Of a stretch of 64,000 nucleotides of DNA, positions 17,814-26,440 are shown one piece after another; the first letter of the stretch is position 1; every line of letters begins with the position of its first letter. Under the pieces are notes generated by a model. The model was not told the DNA's origin. It worked only from the letters and a program-made list of their open reading frames with translations, and ran no database searches. The stretch comes from an uncultured Clostridia bacterium (GTDB taxonomy: Bacteria; Bacillota; Clostridia; TANB77; CAG-508), in the NCBI GenBank assembly GCA_934120315.1, contig CAKOTX010000005.1, positions 43,419-107,418 of the forward strand, in the 5' to 3' direction. Made by a program: the position numbers and the translations under genes.

Positions 17814-17842
17814 ATTTTATCATTTTGCTTAAATTTTATCAA
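17814..17842 (-). promoter_or_regulatory. Promoter of the glycosyltransferase/acyltransferase operon
   Basis: On the minus strand TTGATA, 17-bp spacer, TAAAAT with TGA upstream. It lies 34 bp before the chosen GT8 start. Confidence 0.65.
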
Positions 17843-17880
17843 GAATTTTTTTACATTTTGTCGTAAAAATTTAAAAATGG

Positions 17881-17919
17881 GGTCGGTCCTTTTTTTGCAT
17901 GTGAAAAAAAGGACCGACC
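17881..17919. terminator. Terminator after the second lipoprotein gene
   Basis: A 16-bp stem (GGTCGGTCCTTTTTTT with its complement) stands directly downstream of the lipoprotein gene ending at 17932. The GGTCGGTCC wording recurs in two other places in the window. Confidence 0.85.
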
Positions 17920-17931
17920 TTTATTTTTTAC

Positions 17932-18375
17932 TTATTTTTTTAAATTCCAAGCATAAGCAATGCCTACAATTAAAAACACACCCCCAAACATGCCAGCACA
18001 AAACATAGCAAGCACAATCGGTATAATATCTGTAACAGTTTCAATCTCAACTATTTCCTTAAATTTAGAATTATTAGTCGGCTTATATTTAGCTGATTCA
18101 AATTCAGAAGCTTTCAACTCTCTTTCTTCATTATGCTTCACATCCACTTCCTTTTTTACATGAGATATAACTCCATCATCTAGCATAATAACTTCTATTT
18201 TTACCTTGCCATCTACTGGAGATTCTATTTTTAAGCATTCATCATTTACAATAGTCACTTTGGCATTATTTTCAAAATCCTCACTTGATACTGTTTTCTC
18301 AAAACTACAACCTGTAAGACTAAACATCATAATTAAAACAATTACAGTTAGAAAATAATTCCGGATTTTTTTCAT
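17932..18375 (-). CDS. Lipoprotein, copy 2 of a tandem duplicate
   Basis: A 147-residue predicted lipoprotein. The N-terminus MKKIRNYFLTVIVLIMMFSL ends in the lipobox LTGC, so Cys23 would be lipidated. A short extracytoplasmic beta-rich domain follows (KVTIVNDECLKIESPVDGKVKIEV is the clearest part), and a C-terminal hydrophobic segment (about 118-143) could be a second anchor. It is a paralogue of the gene at 18559-19020. RBS AAGGAGG is present. Function unknown. Confidence 0.82.
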   Translation of the reverse strand: MKKIRNYFLTVIVLIMMFSLTGCSFEKTVSSEDFENNAKVTIVNDECLKIESPVDGKVKIEVIMLDDGVISHVKKEVDVKHNEERELKASEFESAKYKPTNNSKFKEIVEIETVTDIIPIVLAMFCAGMFGGVFLIVGIAYAWNLKK

Positions 18376-18443
18376 ATTAAGTTCCTCCTTAATGTCATGT
18401 AATTACAACAACATTCTTACTTCAAAATTAGTTTACTTTTTCT

Positions 18444-18472
18444 ATTATACTAGCCATTAGCTCTATTGTCAA
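18444..18472 (-). promoter_or_regulatory. Consensus promoter of lipoprotein copy 2
   Basis: On the minus strand TTGACA, 17-bp spacer, TATAAT. The sequence is nearly identical to the promoter of copy 1 at 19088-19116. Confidence 0.88.
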
Positions 18473-18492
18473 GTATTCATCACTTCAAAAAC

Positions 18493-18535
18493 AAGGGCGG
18501 TCCTTTTTCTCACACATGAAAAAAGGGCCGCCCTT
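18493..18535. terminator. Terminator between the two lipoprotein genes
   Basis: AAGGGCGGTCCTTTTT pairs with a near-perfect complement ending GGGCCGCCCTT. It is related in sequence to the terminator at 17881-17919, so the duplicated unit includes its terminator. Confidence 0.85.
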
Positions 18536-18558
18536 ATTTTTACTTAATATTAAAATAA

Positions 18559-19020
18559 TTATTTAAAAAAATCTAAATACACTCCAATAAAACCACAAAC
18601 AGCATAGACAAAAAGGATTATACCAACAATTACAGCAAAAATTATAGTCACTACACGCTCCACTCCTGTAACTTCTGTAACAGTTTTAACTTCAACTATT
18701 TTAACAAATTGAGAATTGTTTGTAGGCTTGTATTTAGCAGTTTCAAAATCAGAAGCTTTCAACTCTATTTCTTCATTCTGCCATACAGACATCTCTTTTG
18801 TCACATCAGACTCAACTCCATCATCCATCATTATAGCTTTTATTTTTACCTTGCCTTCTACAGAAGACTCTATTTTTAAAGTCTCATTATTTAAAATAGT
18901 AACTTTGGCATTATTTTCAGAATCCTCCCTCATTGTTTCTTCCAACAGACTACAACCTGTAAGACTAAACATCATAATCAAAACAATTACAGTTAAGAAA
19001 TAATTCCGGATTTTTTCCAT
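18559..19020 (-). CDS. Lipoprotein, copy 1 of a tandem duplicate
   Basis: A 153-residue predicted lipoprotein with the same signal peptide (KIRNYFLTVIVLIMMFSL) and lipobox LTGC as its neighbour. The central domain is clearly homologous (NNAKVTI, LKIES, MMDDGV, ELKASDFETAKYKPTNNS). The C-terminal hydrophobic segment differs more. The duplication also covers the leader, promoter and terminator, so the unit was copied whole. RBS AAGGAGG is present. Function unknown. Confidence 0.82.
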   Translation of the reverse strand: MEKIRNYFLTVIVLIMMFSLTGCSLLEETMREDSENNAKVTILNNETLKIESSVEGKVKIKAIMMDDGVESDVTKEMSVWQNEEIELKASDFETAKYKPTNNSQFVKIVEVKTVTEVTGVERVVTIIFAVIVGIILFVYAVCGFIGVYLDFFK

Positions 19021-19087
19021 ATTAAGTTCCTCCTTGATGTCATGTAATTACAATAACCATCTTACTTTGAAAGACTTTGCTTTTTAT

Positions 19088-19116
19088 ATTATACTATCCA
19101 TTAGTGCTATTGTCAA
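19088..19116 (-). promoter_or_regulatory. Consensus promoter of lipoprotein copy 1
   Basis: On the minus strand TTGACA, 17-bp spacer, TATAAT. The promoter lies mostly inside the last codons of the upstream kinase gene. Confidence 0.85.
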
Positions 19117-19669
19117 GCAATTTTTCTTTTATCATCTTTGCTACATCTTCAGCTGAAATATTGGTATTATTTATTCTAAGATAATTTGGTTCCTTTATTT
19201 CATTCTCTCTGGAATTAAATCTATACTTTTGAACAGATTTTAATAAATCATTTTGACTCCATTCCAAATTTCTTTTTGATGCTTTATTAGCAAGTCTATT
19301 CTCTGTTTTATTTCTTTTTAATCTCTCATCTAAATCTGCTTCCAATTCAACAATATAAATTTCCGCATTATATTCTTTAAATATTTTTATATATTCGGAA
19401 ATTCGCTCCCATTCTTCTTTATCATTAAAGTCCCAAGTAGTAGTAAATATCATTCCATATTGGTCACTTTTTGCAAATTCTTTAAAAATCTGTATTCTAA
19501 ATCCTTCATTTAGTTTTTTAAAAGATTCACTACTATACTTAAAAATCTTGGTTAAAATCTCTATTGTCATATGATTATGCAATAATTTTAAATCTGTAAT
19601 TTTTTCCAATTCTTGACCTACTGTCATTTTTCCAACTGCTTGTGGACCTGTTATTAGTACAAATTTCAT
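19094..19669 (-). CDS. P-loop kinase-like protein
   Basis: A 191-residue P-loop NTPase resembling small-molecule kinases of the AAA_17/AAA_33 (shikimate or nucleoside kinase-like) group. The Walker A loop is GPQAVGKMTVG near the N-terminus. HNHMTIEIL follows where a substrate pocket would lie, and the LDERLKRNKTENRLANKASKR segment resembles an arginine-rich lid. It starts 9 bp after the ABC exporter gene and probably belongs to that operon. Substrate unknown. Confidence 0.75.
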   Translation of the reverse strand: MKFVLITGPQAVGKMTVGQELEKITDLKLLHNHMTIEILTKIFKYSSESFKKLNEGFRIQIFKEFAKSDQYGMIFTTTWDFNDKEEWERISEYIKIFKEYNAEIYIVELEADLDERLKRNKTENRLANKASKRNLEWSQNDLLKSVQKYRFNSRENEIKEPNYLRINNTNISAEDVAKMIKEKLLDNSTNG

Positions 19670-19678
19670 ACTACCTCC

Positions 19679-21544
19679 TTATTCCAACTCAAATGCACCA
19701 GTATATAATTGATAATATTCTCCTTTTTCAGCCATTAATTCTTCGTGATTTCCTCTTTCAATAATCTTACCGTGATCCATAACCATAATTGCTTTAGAAT
19801 TTCTAACAGTTGAAAGCCTATGAGCAATAACAAAAACAGTTCTTCCTTCCATCAATTTATCCATGCCATCTTGAACTATTTTTTCTGTTCTTGTATCAAT
19901 ACTTGAAGTTGCCTCATCCAAAATCATTACAGGCGGATTATTTATTGCAACTCTCGCAATAGAAATAAGCTGTCTTTGTCCTTGTGACAATTGAGAACCA
20001 TTTCCAGAAAGCATTGTATCATATCCATTTGGCAATCTTTCTATAAATCCATCTGCATTAGCAAGTTTGGCTGCCTGTTTTACTTCTTCATCTGTTGCAC
20101 TTTGATTTCCATATTTGATATTTTCTTTTATTGTTCCTGTAAATAAATTTACATCTTGTAATACCATTCCAAGTGATCTTCTTAAATCACTTTTCTTTAT
20201 TTTGTTTATATTTATTCCATCATATCTAATTTTTCCATCTTCGATATCATAAAATCTATTAATCAAATTTGTAATAGTAGTTTTTCCTGCTCCTGTTGCT
20301 CCTACTAAAGCTATTTTTTGACCAGGTTTTGCATACATACTAATATCATGTAAAATTTGTTTTTCTTCTGTATATGAAAAATCTACATCTTTTAATTCTA
20401 TATATCCTTTTAATTCAATATATTCAACTGTTCCATCATGATGTGGATGTTTCCATGCCCACATTCCTGTTCTTTCTGATGTTTCTACCAATTTGCCATT
20501 TTCCATTTTTGCATTTACTAGTGTAACATATCCTTCATCTTTTTCTGGTTCTTCATCCATCATTTCAAATATTCTGCTTGCTCCTGCTAAAGCTAATATT
20601 ATTGCATTTAAATTATTCATTACTTGATTGATTGGCTGTGAAAAATTTCTTGTCAATTGTAAAAATGATACTATTGTTCCAACTGTTAATGTAATTTTTC
20701 CTGTTAGTGTTAAATATGTTCCAACTATTGCTATCAATACATATTGAAGATTTCCTAAATTATTTGCAATTGGCATTAATATATTTGCATATTTATTTGC
20801 CTTATACATATCATTATTTAACTGATTATTTAATCTATCAAATTCTTCTTTTGACTTTTCTTCATGTGTAAATACTTTTACAACTTTTTGGCCATTTAAC
20901 ATTTCTTCTATATATCCATTTACTTTTCCTAATGAATGTTGTTGATTCATAAAATGTTTTGAACTTTTTCCTGCTATTTTCTTAGTTGTTAATATTGTTA
21001 AAGCTGTAAAAATCACAACAAATACTGTTAAAATTGGGCTTAAATATATCATTGCACAAAAGATTGCAATAACACTTATAAGTGATGATGTAATTTGTGG
21101 TAATCCTTGTGAAATCATTTGTTCTAGTGTATCAACATCATTTGTATAAGTACTCATTATATCTCCATGGGTATGTATGTCAAAATATCTAATTGGCAAT
21201 TTTTCCATTTTTTCAAACATTTCATTTCTGATATTCCTTAATACTCCTTGTGCAATAACTGCCATAATTCTGTTATATAAATATGCTGTAATAATTCCCA
21301 CTACATAAATTACTGCCATTACTCCAATTGCTTTTAATAAGCCTGTATATACTGGATTTTCTACTCCTAGTAATGGTGTTATATAATTATCAATTAATGT
21401 TTGTAAAAATAATGAACCTGTTACACTCGCAACACTACTTAAAATGATACAAACAAATACTGCAATAAACTCTTTTTTGTAGTCACTTGTTATATATTTC
21501 ATTATTCTTTTTATTGTTCCTTTTTTTACTTCTGGCTTATTCAT
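19679..21544 (-). CDS. ABC exporter half-transporter with canonical ATPase site
   Basis: A 621-residue type IV ABC exporter subunit with six predicted membrane helices followed by an ATPase domain. Walker A is GATGAGKTT, the signature LSQGQRQL, and Walker B VMILDEATSSID with the catalytic glutamate. An inserted stretch (about residues 340-380) precedes the ATPase domain. The start at 21544 is preferred: ATG follows AAAGGA by ten bases and overlaps the upstream stop by 8 bp. It forms a pair with the next gene, like BmrCD or TM287/288. Substrate unknown. Confidence 0.9.
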   Translation of the reverse strand: MNKPEVKKGTIKRIMKYITSDYKKEFIAVFVCIILSSVASVTGSLFLQTLIDNYITPLLGVENPVYTGLLKAIGVMAVIYVVGIITAYLYNRIMAVIAQGVLRNIRNEMFEKMEKLPIRYFDIHTHGDIMSTYTNDVDTLEQMISQGLPQITSSLISVIAIFCAMIYLSPILTVFVVIFTALTILTTKKIAGKSSKHFMNQQHSLGKVNGYIEEMLNGQKVVKVFTHEEKSKEEFDRLNNQLNNDMYKANKYANILMPIANNLGNLQYVLIAIVGTYLTLTGKITLTVGTIVSFLQLTRNFSQPINQVMNNLNAIILALAGASRIFEMMDEEPEKDEGYVTLVNAKMENGKLVETSERTGMWAWKHPHHDGTVEYIELKGYIELKDVDFSYTEEKQILHDISMYAKPGQKIALVGATGAGKTTITNLINRFYDIEDGKIRYDGININKIKKSDLRRSLGMVLQDVNLFTGTIKENIKYGNQSATDEEVKQAAKLANADGFIERLPNGYDTMLSGNGSQLSQGQRQLISIARVAINNPPVMILDEATSSIDTRTEKIVQDGMDKLMEGRTVFVIAHRLSTVRNSKAIMVMDHGKIIERGNHEELMAEKGEYYQLYTGAFELE

Positions 21545-23279
21545 TTGTATCACTTCCTTTCATTTGAGATTCATAAACCTCTTTATAAATTTCATTTGAT
21601 TTTAATAATTCTTCATGTGTACCAATTCCATCAATACGTCCATTATCCATAACAACAATTTTATCGCAATTCTCTATTGAAGAAATTCTTTGTGCAATAA
21701 TAATTTTTGTTGTATCAGGTATTTCTGTTTTAAATGCTGTTTGAATTAAACTATCTGTTTTAGTATCAACTGCTGATGTAGAATCATCTAAAATCAATAT
21801 CTTAGGATGTTTTAATAATGCTCTAGCAATACATAATCTTTGCTTTTGACCTCCTGAAACGTTAGTTCCACCTTCTTCTATATAAGTATTATATCCATCT
21901 GGAAACTGCATTATAAATTCATCTGCTTGAGCTAATTTACAAACTCTCTTTACATCTTCATCAGATGCATTTTCATCTCCCCAGCGTATATTTTCAGCAA
22001 TTGTTCCAGAGAATAACACATTTTTTTGAAGTACACATGCAACTTGATTTCTTAAGTCCTCTAAATCGTATTTTCTTACATCTTCTCCTCCGACAAGTAA
22101 CTCTCCTTCTGTAACATCATACAATCTTGGAATCAAATTAACTAAACTTGTTTTTCCACTTCCTGTTCCACCTATAATTCCTACTGTTTCTCCTGATTTT
22201 ATATCTAAATTAATATCTTTTACGCACTCTTTTTGTTTATCTTTTACATAGCTGAAACTTACTTTATCAAATTTTATTGAACCATCTTTAACCTCTTTGA
22301 TTGGTGTATCTGGATTTGTAATATCTGATTCTTCATCAAGAACTTCTACAATTCTTTCTGCTGATGATTTAGAAATTGTAATCATTACAAGTACCATAGA
22401 AAGCATCATTAAACTTGATAATATTTGAATTGAATATGTTAGCATTGTCATCAATTCTCCTGTTGTCAATTCTGTCATTCCTGTATTTACTATTATTTTA
22501 GCTCCAAACCATGATATTGCTAAAATACATATATATATTGAAAATTGCATTAATGGGCTATTCAATGCTAATATTTTTTCACCTTTGCTAAAATCTTTGT
22601 AAATACTATTTGATACTTTTTCAAATTTTTGCGTTTCTTTGTCTTCTATTACAAATGATTTTACAACCCTTATTCCAGATACATTTTCTTCAACTACGTT
22701 ATTTAAATCATCATATGTATGAAATACTCTTTTCATAATTGGATGTACTGTAGTTGTTATCCAATATAAGCCAACTCCCAATATCGGTACTATTACTAAA
22801 AATATTAATGATAATTTTGCACTTATTGATATTGCAAAAAATAATGATGTTATTAGCATTAATGGTGTTCTTACTGCAATTCTTATAATCATTTGAAATG
22901 CTCTTTGTGTATTTGTTACATCTGTTGTTAGTCTTGTAACTAAACTACTTGTTGAAAATTTATCTATATTTGAAAATGAAAAATCTTGTACTTTATAATA
23001 AAGATTTTTTCTTAAATTTTTTGCAAATCCTGATGATGCTTTAGAAGCAAAAATGCCTGAAAACATACCAAATAACAATGATAAAATAGCACATAATATT
23101 AATTCAAATCCTATTTTATATACTATATTCATATTTCCATCATATACACCTTCATCTATTAATTTTGCCATTAATAGTGGAATTATTACTTCTAACACAA
23201 CTTCCAAACTTACAAATAATGGTGTTAATATTGTATCTTTTCTGTATTCTCCTATTGATTTCATTAATTTTTTTATCAT
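21537..23279 (-). CDS. ABC exporter half-transporter with degenerate ATPase site
   Basis: A 580-residue ABC exporter subunit with membrane domain then ATPase domain. Walker A is GGTGSGKTS and the signature VSGGQKQR. Walker B reads ILILDDSTSAVD, so the catalytic glutamate is replaced by aspartate. This is the known mark of the non-catalytic site in heterodimeric exporters, and the partner gene is immediately downstream. RBS GGAGG is present. The promoter is at 23317-23345. The transported compound cannot be inferred. Confidence 0.9.
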   Translation of the reverse strand: MIKKLMKSIGEYRKDTILTPLFVSLEVVLEVIIPLLMAKLIDEGVYDGNMNIVYKIGFELILCAILSLLFGMFSGIFASKASSGFAKNLRKNLYYKVQDFSFSNIDKFSTSSLVTRLTTDVTNTQRAFQMIIRIAVRTPLMLITSLFFAISISAKLSLIFLVIVPILGVGLYWITTTVHPIMKRVFHTYDDLNNVVEENVSGIRVVKSFVIEDKETQKFEKVSNSIYKDFSKGEKILALNSPLMQFSIYICILAISWFGAKIIVNTGMTELTTGELMTMLTYSIQILSSLMMLSMVLVMITISKSSAERIVEVLDEESDITNPDTPIKEVKDGSIKFDKVSFSYVKDKQKECVKDINLDIKSGETVGIIGGTGSGKTSLVNLIPRLYDVTEGELLVGGEDVRKYDLEDLRNQVACVLQKNVLFSGTIAENIRWGDENASDEDVKRVCKLAQADEFIMQFPDGYNTYIEEGGTNVSGGQKQRLCIARALLKHPKILILDDSTSAVDTKTDSLIQTAFKTEIPDTTKIIIAQRISSIENCDKIVVMDNGRIDGIGTHEELLKSNEIYKEVYESQMKGSDTNE

Positions 23280-23316
23280 TCTCTTACCTCCGTTTTTTCT
23301 ATTGTTTAACCATATA

Positions 23317-23345
23317 TAAATATCATAAAATCAAAATATTGTCAA
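23317..23345 (-). promoter_or_regulatory. Promoter of the ABC exporter operon
   Basis: On the minus strand TTGACA, 17-bp spacer, TATTTA. Confidence 0.65.
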
Positions 23346-23353
23346 AGTAAAAA

Positions 23354-23405
23354 TTTAGTAAGAAATGGAGTTAGCCTTTTTAAACTAACTCCATTTCTTA
23401 CTAAA
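23354..23405. terminator. Terminator of two-component operon 1
   Basis: A 21-bp perfect stem (beginning TTTAGTAAGAAATGG) with a loop of about 10 bases overlaps the stop codon of the histidine kinase gene. Confidence 0.85.
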
Positions 23406-24513
23406 CTATCAAAATTCTATTTGTTTCATCTTCAATTGGTAAAGAAACAATCATTGTAGTTCCTATATTTTCTTTACTATTAACTGTTATAGTTCCACCA
23501 GACAAGTCAATAATACGTTTTGCAATAGCAAGTCCTAAGCCACTTCCTTGTTCTGAATGTGATTTATCTATTTGATAAAATCTCTTGAAAATTCTATCTT
23601 TTTCTTCTTCTGACATTCCTATTCCATGATCTTTAATTTGTACTTCTATTGTTTGATTTTTTTGTTTCAAAACAACATCTATTTTACCTTTTAAATTTGA
23701 AAACTTAATTGCATTATCAATTAAATTAACCCAAACTTGAAAAAGTAATTCTTCATCACCATAAAAATATTTTTCATCTAAACTTACATTAAAAGTAATT
23801 TCTTTGTCTTTCCACTTTGGCTCTAGCAATGCAACTGCTTTTCTTAATTGTTCAGCTACATCTACTTGTTTTTTATTGACTATTTTGTTTTGGTTTTGCA
23901 ACTTTGAAAGTTTTAAAATATTTGTTGATAAATTCAATAATCTATTTGATTCTTCTTTGATTATTTCACAATATTCTTTTCTTTCTTCATTTGTTATACT
24001 ATCATCTTCTAATAATTGACTAAATCCTTGAATTGAAGTGATTGGCGTTTTTATTTCATGTGATACATTATCTATAAATTCTTTTTGTAAACATTCTATA
24101 CTTTTTAAATCTTTTACCATTTTGTTAAAATTTTCTGTCAATTCGCCTATTTCGTCTTTTCTTTCAGTTTTTAATTCTACATTAAAATTTCCAGATGCAA
24201 CTTTTTGCGTAGCTTCTGTTATTTGCTGTATTGGTTTCAACATTTTTTTACTTGCAAGCCTCATAACTATTTCTCCAATAATTATTGTACTAAAAGCTAA
24301 AAGTGCTGCACCTCTTCTCAAGATTGTTAAAATTTCTTTAATTTGTTCAGGACTACTTGCATTTATTTGTATTAATTTTTCAGCTGCAACATTACTAACA
24401 AATAATGAAAAACCACCAATTGATATTATTACAACAATTACTGTTGCAATAATAAAATCTATTACTAAAGATCTTCTTATTGATCTTCTTTTTCCAAAAA
24501 TCTTTTCAAACAT
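23401..24513 (-). CDS. Sensor histidine kinase 1
   Basis: A 370-residue membrane sensor kinase. It has two predicted membrane helices (about 17-42 and 70-88) with a short extracytoplasmic loop, and a HAMP domain. The HisKA box is FIDNVSHEIKTPITS with the phosphorylated His. The ATP-binding boxes are LIDNAIKFS, DHGIGM and GSGLGLAIAKRII. It follows the response regulator gene by three bases. The small loop suggests sensing at the membrane; the signal is unknown. Its partner regulator is interrupted, so the pathway may be inactive. Confidence 0.93.
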   Translation of the reverse strand: MFEKIFGKRRSIRRSLVIDFIIATVIVVIISIGGFSLFVSNVAAEKLIQINASSPEQIKEILTILRRGAALLAFSTIIIGEIVMRLASKKMLKPIQQITEATQKVASGNFNVELKTERKDEIGELTENFNKMVKDLKSIECLQKEFIDNVSHEIKTPITSIQGFSQLLEDDSITNEERKEYCEIIKEESNRLLNLSTNILKLSKLQNQNKIVNKKQVDVAEQLRKAVALLEPKWKDKEITFNVSLDEKYFYGDEELLFQVWVNLIDNAIKFSNLKGKIDVVLKQKNQTIEVQIKDHGIGMSEEEKDRIFKRFYQIDKSHSEQGSGLGLAIAKRIIDLSGGTITVNSKENIGTTMIVSLPIEDETNRILIV

Positions 24514-24516
24514 AGT

Positions 24517-25197
24517 TTACTCCTTTTCATGAATTATACTTTTATATCCAATTCCTCTAATTGTAACTATTTCAAATTCTTTTGCATCAGCCATTTTTTC
24601 TCTAATTCTTTTAATATGAACATCAACAGTTCTATAATCTGATTCACTCTCTAGTCCCCAAATTTCTTCTATCAATTCTTGTCTAGTAAAAATTGTATTT
24701 GGAGTACTTAGTAATTTATATAAAAGCAAAAATTCTTTTTGAGCTAAAGAATATACTTTTTCCTTTCTTGTTACACTCATTTGATTATAATTAAGCACCA
24801 AATCTCCTATTTGTATTCTTTTTTCATTAGCACTTTTGCTTCTTTTTAATAAAACTTGTACTCTTAAAATTAATTCTTCAATATCTATTGGTTTTACCAT
24901 GTAATCATCTGCACCAAGTAAAAATCCTTGTTTTTTGTCTTGAATATCACTTTTAGCAGTAATTATTAAAATTGGTACTTTATAATCACATTCTCTTAAT
25001 TCTTTTATTAGTTCAAATCCGTCCATTTGCGGCATCATTACATCACTTACAATTAAATCAATATAATTTCTATCTAGTACTTATAATGCTTCTTCACCAT
25101 TAATTGCTTCATATGTATTATAATGGTTTTTCATTAAACATGTTGTTATCAATTTTCTTAAATTTTTATCATCTTCTACTACTAAAATATTAAACAT
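24517..25197 (-). pseudogene. OmpR-family response regulator 1, interrupted by an in-frame stop
   Basis: Read through, this is a 226-residue response regulator. The receiver domain has acidic pair VVEDD, phosphorylation site SDVMMPQMDG and Lys in ITAKSD. A winged-helix DNA-binding domain follows (DYRTVDVHIKRIREKM, IRGIGYK). Codon 39 (25081-25083) is TAA inside GEEAL-stop-VLDR, where homologues usually have Glu (GAA), so one G-to-T change explains it. Everything else is intact. An internal ATG at 25038 would give a product lacking the phosphorylated Asp. It could be a true pseudogene, a strain variant or a sequencing error. Confidence 0.85.
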
Positions 25198-25223
25198 TTT
25201 TATCAACTTCCTTTATCTGGAAT

Positions 25224-25255
25224 ATTATATATTTTTAAAATGAATTTTATATGAA
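25224..25255 (-). promoter_or_regulatory. Promoter and paired direct repeats of two-component operon 1
   Basis: The -10 box TATAAT (25224-25229 on the minus strand) is preceded after exactly 10 bp by two TTCAT repeats 11 bp apart (25240-25244 and 25251-25255) in place of a -35 box. The same geometry occurs upstream of operon 2 and the MacB-like operon. It suggests activation by an OmpR-type regulator. Confidence 0.65.
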
Positions 25256-25301
25256 GATATTTGTTCATATTCAGTTCATAATTCTATATTATCACACATA
25301 G

Positions 25302-25339
25302 CAGAAAACTGCAAGCTGAAACAAATCAACTTGCAGTCT
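25302..25339 (-). terminator. Terminator of the 110-aa gene
   Basis: ACTGCAAG (25308-25315) pairs with CTTGCAGT (25330-25337), followed on the minus strand by TTTTCT. Confidence 0.65.
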
Positions 25340-25353
25340 CCTGCTTTAGCATG

Positions 25354-25686
25354 TTAATCCATCAGTGCAAAAAGCCCTACATCGATGCGTGGCCTCATGA
25401 AATCAGAGTATGCCCTAATCATAGCCTCAAGGAAATCCCCATCAGTAATGACCCAGCTCTTGATATCACTAATCCCTTCAGGACAAGCCATAAAAAGAGG
25501 CTCCAATACCGATTCGAAAGCTTTCGGAGTGAGCTCCAGCTCAGCACCATGATGGTTCACACGATAGAACTCTTTAGTCCCATCGTTGTGCTGAATCCAT
25601 ACATAGTCCAGAAAGTCCCGGCCGTTCACTTCTTTAGAAACATAAGTATATGTTCCCTTAGCCACTTCTGCTATATACTTTTTCAT
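25354..25686 (-). CDS. Hypothetical protein, 110 aa
   Basis: I do not recognise this protein. It begins MKKYIAEVAKGTYTYVSKEV and has a block DYVWIQHNDGTKEFYRVNHHG followed by an acidic helical half. It is soluble, with no membrane segment. The ATG at 25686 is chosen because GGAGG lies eight bases upstream; a TTG further upstream overlaps that site. Base composition is richer in G+C than flanking genes. It is a lone gene with its own promoter and terminator, similar in style to the genes at 1174 and 4959. Confidence 0.75.
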   Translation of the reverse strand: MKKYIAEVAKGTYTYVSKEVNGRDFLDYVWIQHNDGTKEFYRVNHHGAELELTPKAFESVLEPLFMACPEGISDIKSWVITDGDFLEAMIRAYSDFMRPRIDVGLFALMD

Positions 25687-25746
25687 TTGTCTTACCTCCA
25701 AAAATAATATGGTGATATCTTACGATTGCTTTTCGCAACCTTTTTA

Positions 25747-25775
25747 ATTATACATCTTTATTTACATAAAGTCAA
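25747..25775 (-). promoter_or_regulatory. Consensus promoter of the 110-aa gene
   Basis: On the minus strand TTGACT, 17-bp spacer, TATAAT. A small hairpin (GGTTGC with GCAATC) lies in the leader at about 25723-25739. The -35 box overlaps the end of the ABC ATPase gene. Confidence 0.8.
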
Positions 25776-26428
25776 TTCTTTTTCTGCAAATCATATACTA
25801 TATCCACATTATCACAGACATTTTGAGAGTGTGTAACAATAATAACACATTTATTTTCATCCTTAGAAAGCTGTTTAAATATCTTTAAAATCTCATTTTC
25901 TGTATCTTTATCCAAATTACCAGTAGGCTCATCTGCAATAATAATCTTAGGATTATAAGATAAGCTCCTTGCAATAGCAATACGTTGTTGTTCTCCACCT
26001 GAAAGTTTTAATATTTTTCTATTCGCCTTATCTTCTGAAAGTCCTACACTTTTCATAAGTTCTAAAGCCTTTTGCTTTTTATCTTCTACTTTTACTTTAC
26101 TAATATCCATTGATAAAATTATATTTTCTATGGCTGTTAATCTTGGCAATAAATTATAACTTTGAAATACTATTCCTATATCTGTATTTCTATAAGTATC
26201 TAAATTCATCTTTTTTAATTCTTTGCCATCATATAGAATTTGACCTTCTGTACAATTTTCAAGCCCTGTAATAAGTGACAATAATGTTGTTTTTCCACTT
26301 CCACTTTTTCCTTTAATTGCATACATTTTTCCTTCTTCAAAATCATAGTTTATATTTTTAAATACATAACTATCTTTTGGTGCATCTTTATATCTATAAC
26401 ATACATTCTCTAATTTTAATATTCCCAT
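25772..26428 (-). CDS. MacB-type ABC transporter ATPase
   Basis: A 218-residue ABC ATPase of the LolD/MacB type. Walker A is GKSGSGKTT, the Q-loop FQSYNLLPRLT, the signature LSGGEQQR and Walker B IIIADEPTGNLD. AAGGAGG lies seven bases before the chosen ATG. It follows the permease gene in one operon. Such pairs next to two-component systems often act in resistance to antimicrobial peptides or in export of peptides; this is family knowledge. Confidence 0.92.
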   Translation of the reverse strand: MGILKLENVCYRYKDAPKDSYVFKNINYDFEEGKMYAIKGKSGSGKTTLLSLITGLENCTEGQILYDGKELKKMNLDTYRNTDIGIVFQSYNLLPRLTAIENIILSMDISKVKVEDKKQKALELMKSVGLSEDKANRKILKLSGGEQQRIAIARSLSYNPKIIIADEPTGNLDKDTENEILKIFKQLSKDENKCVIIVTHSQNVCDNVDIVYDLQKKN

Positions 26429-26440
26429 CTTCAAACCTCC

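Noticed and set aside
22800..23279. Loss of the catalytic glutamate in the second ABC exporter as an inactivating mutation
   Set aside because: The Glu-to-Asp change is normal for one half of heterodimeric exporters, and the partner encoded next to it keeps the glutamate.
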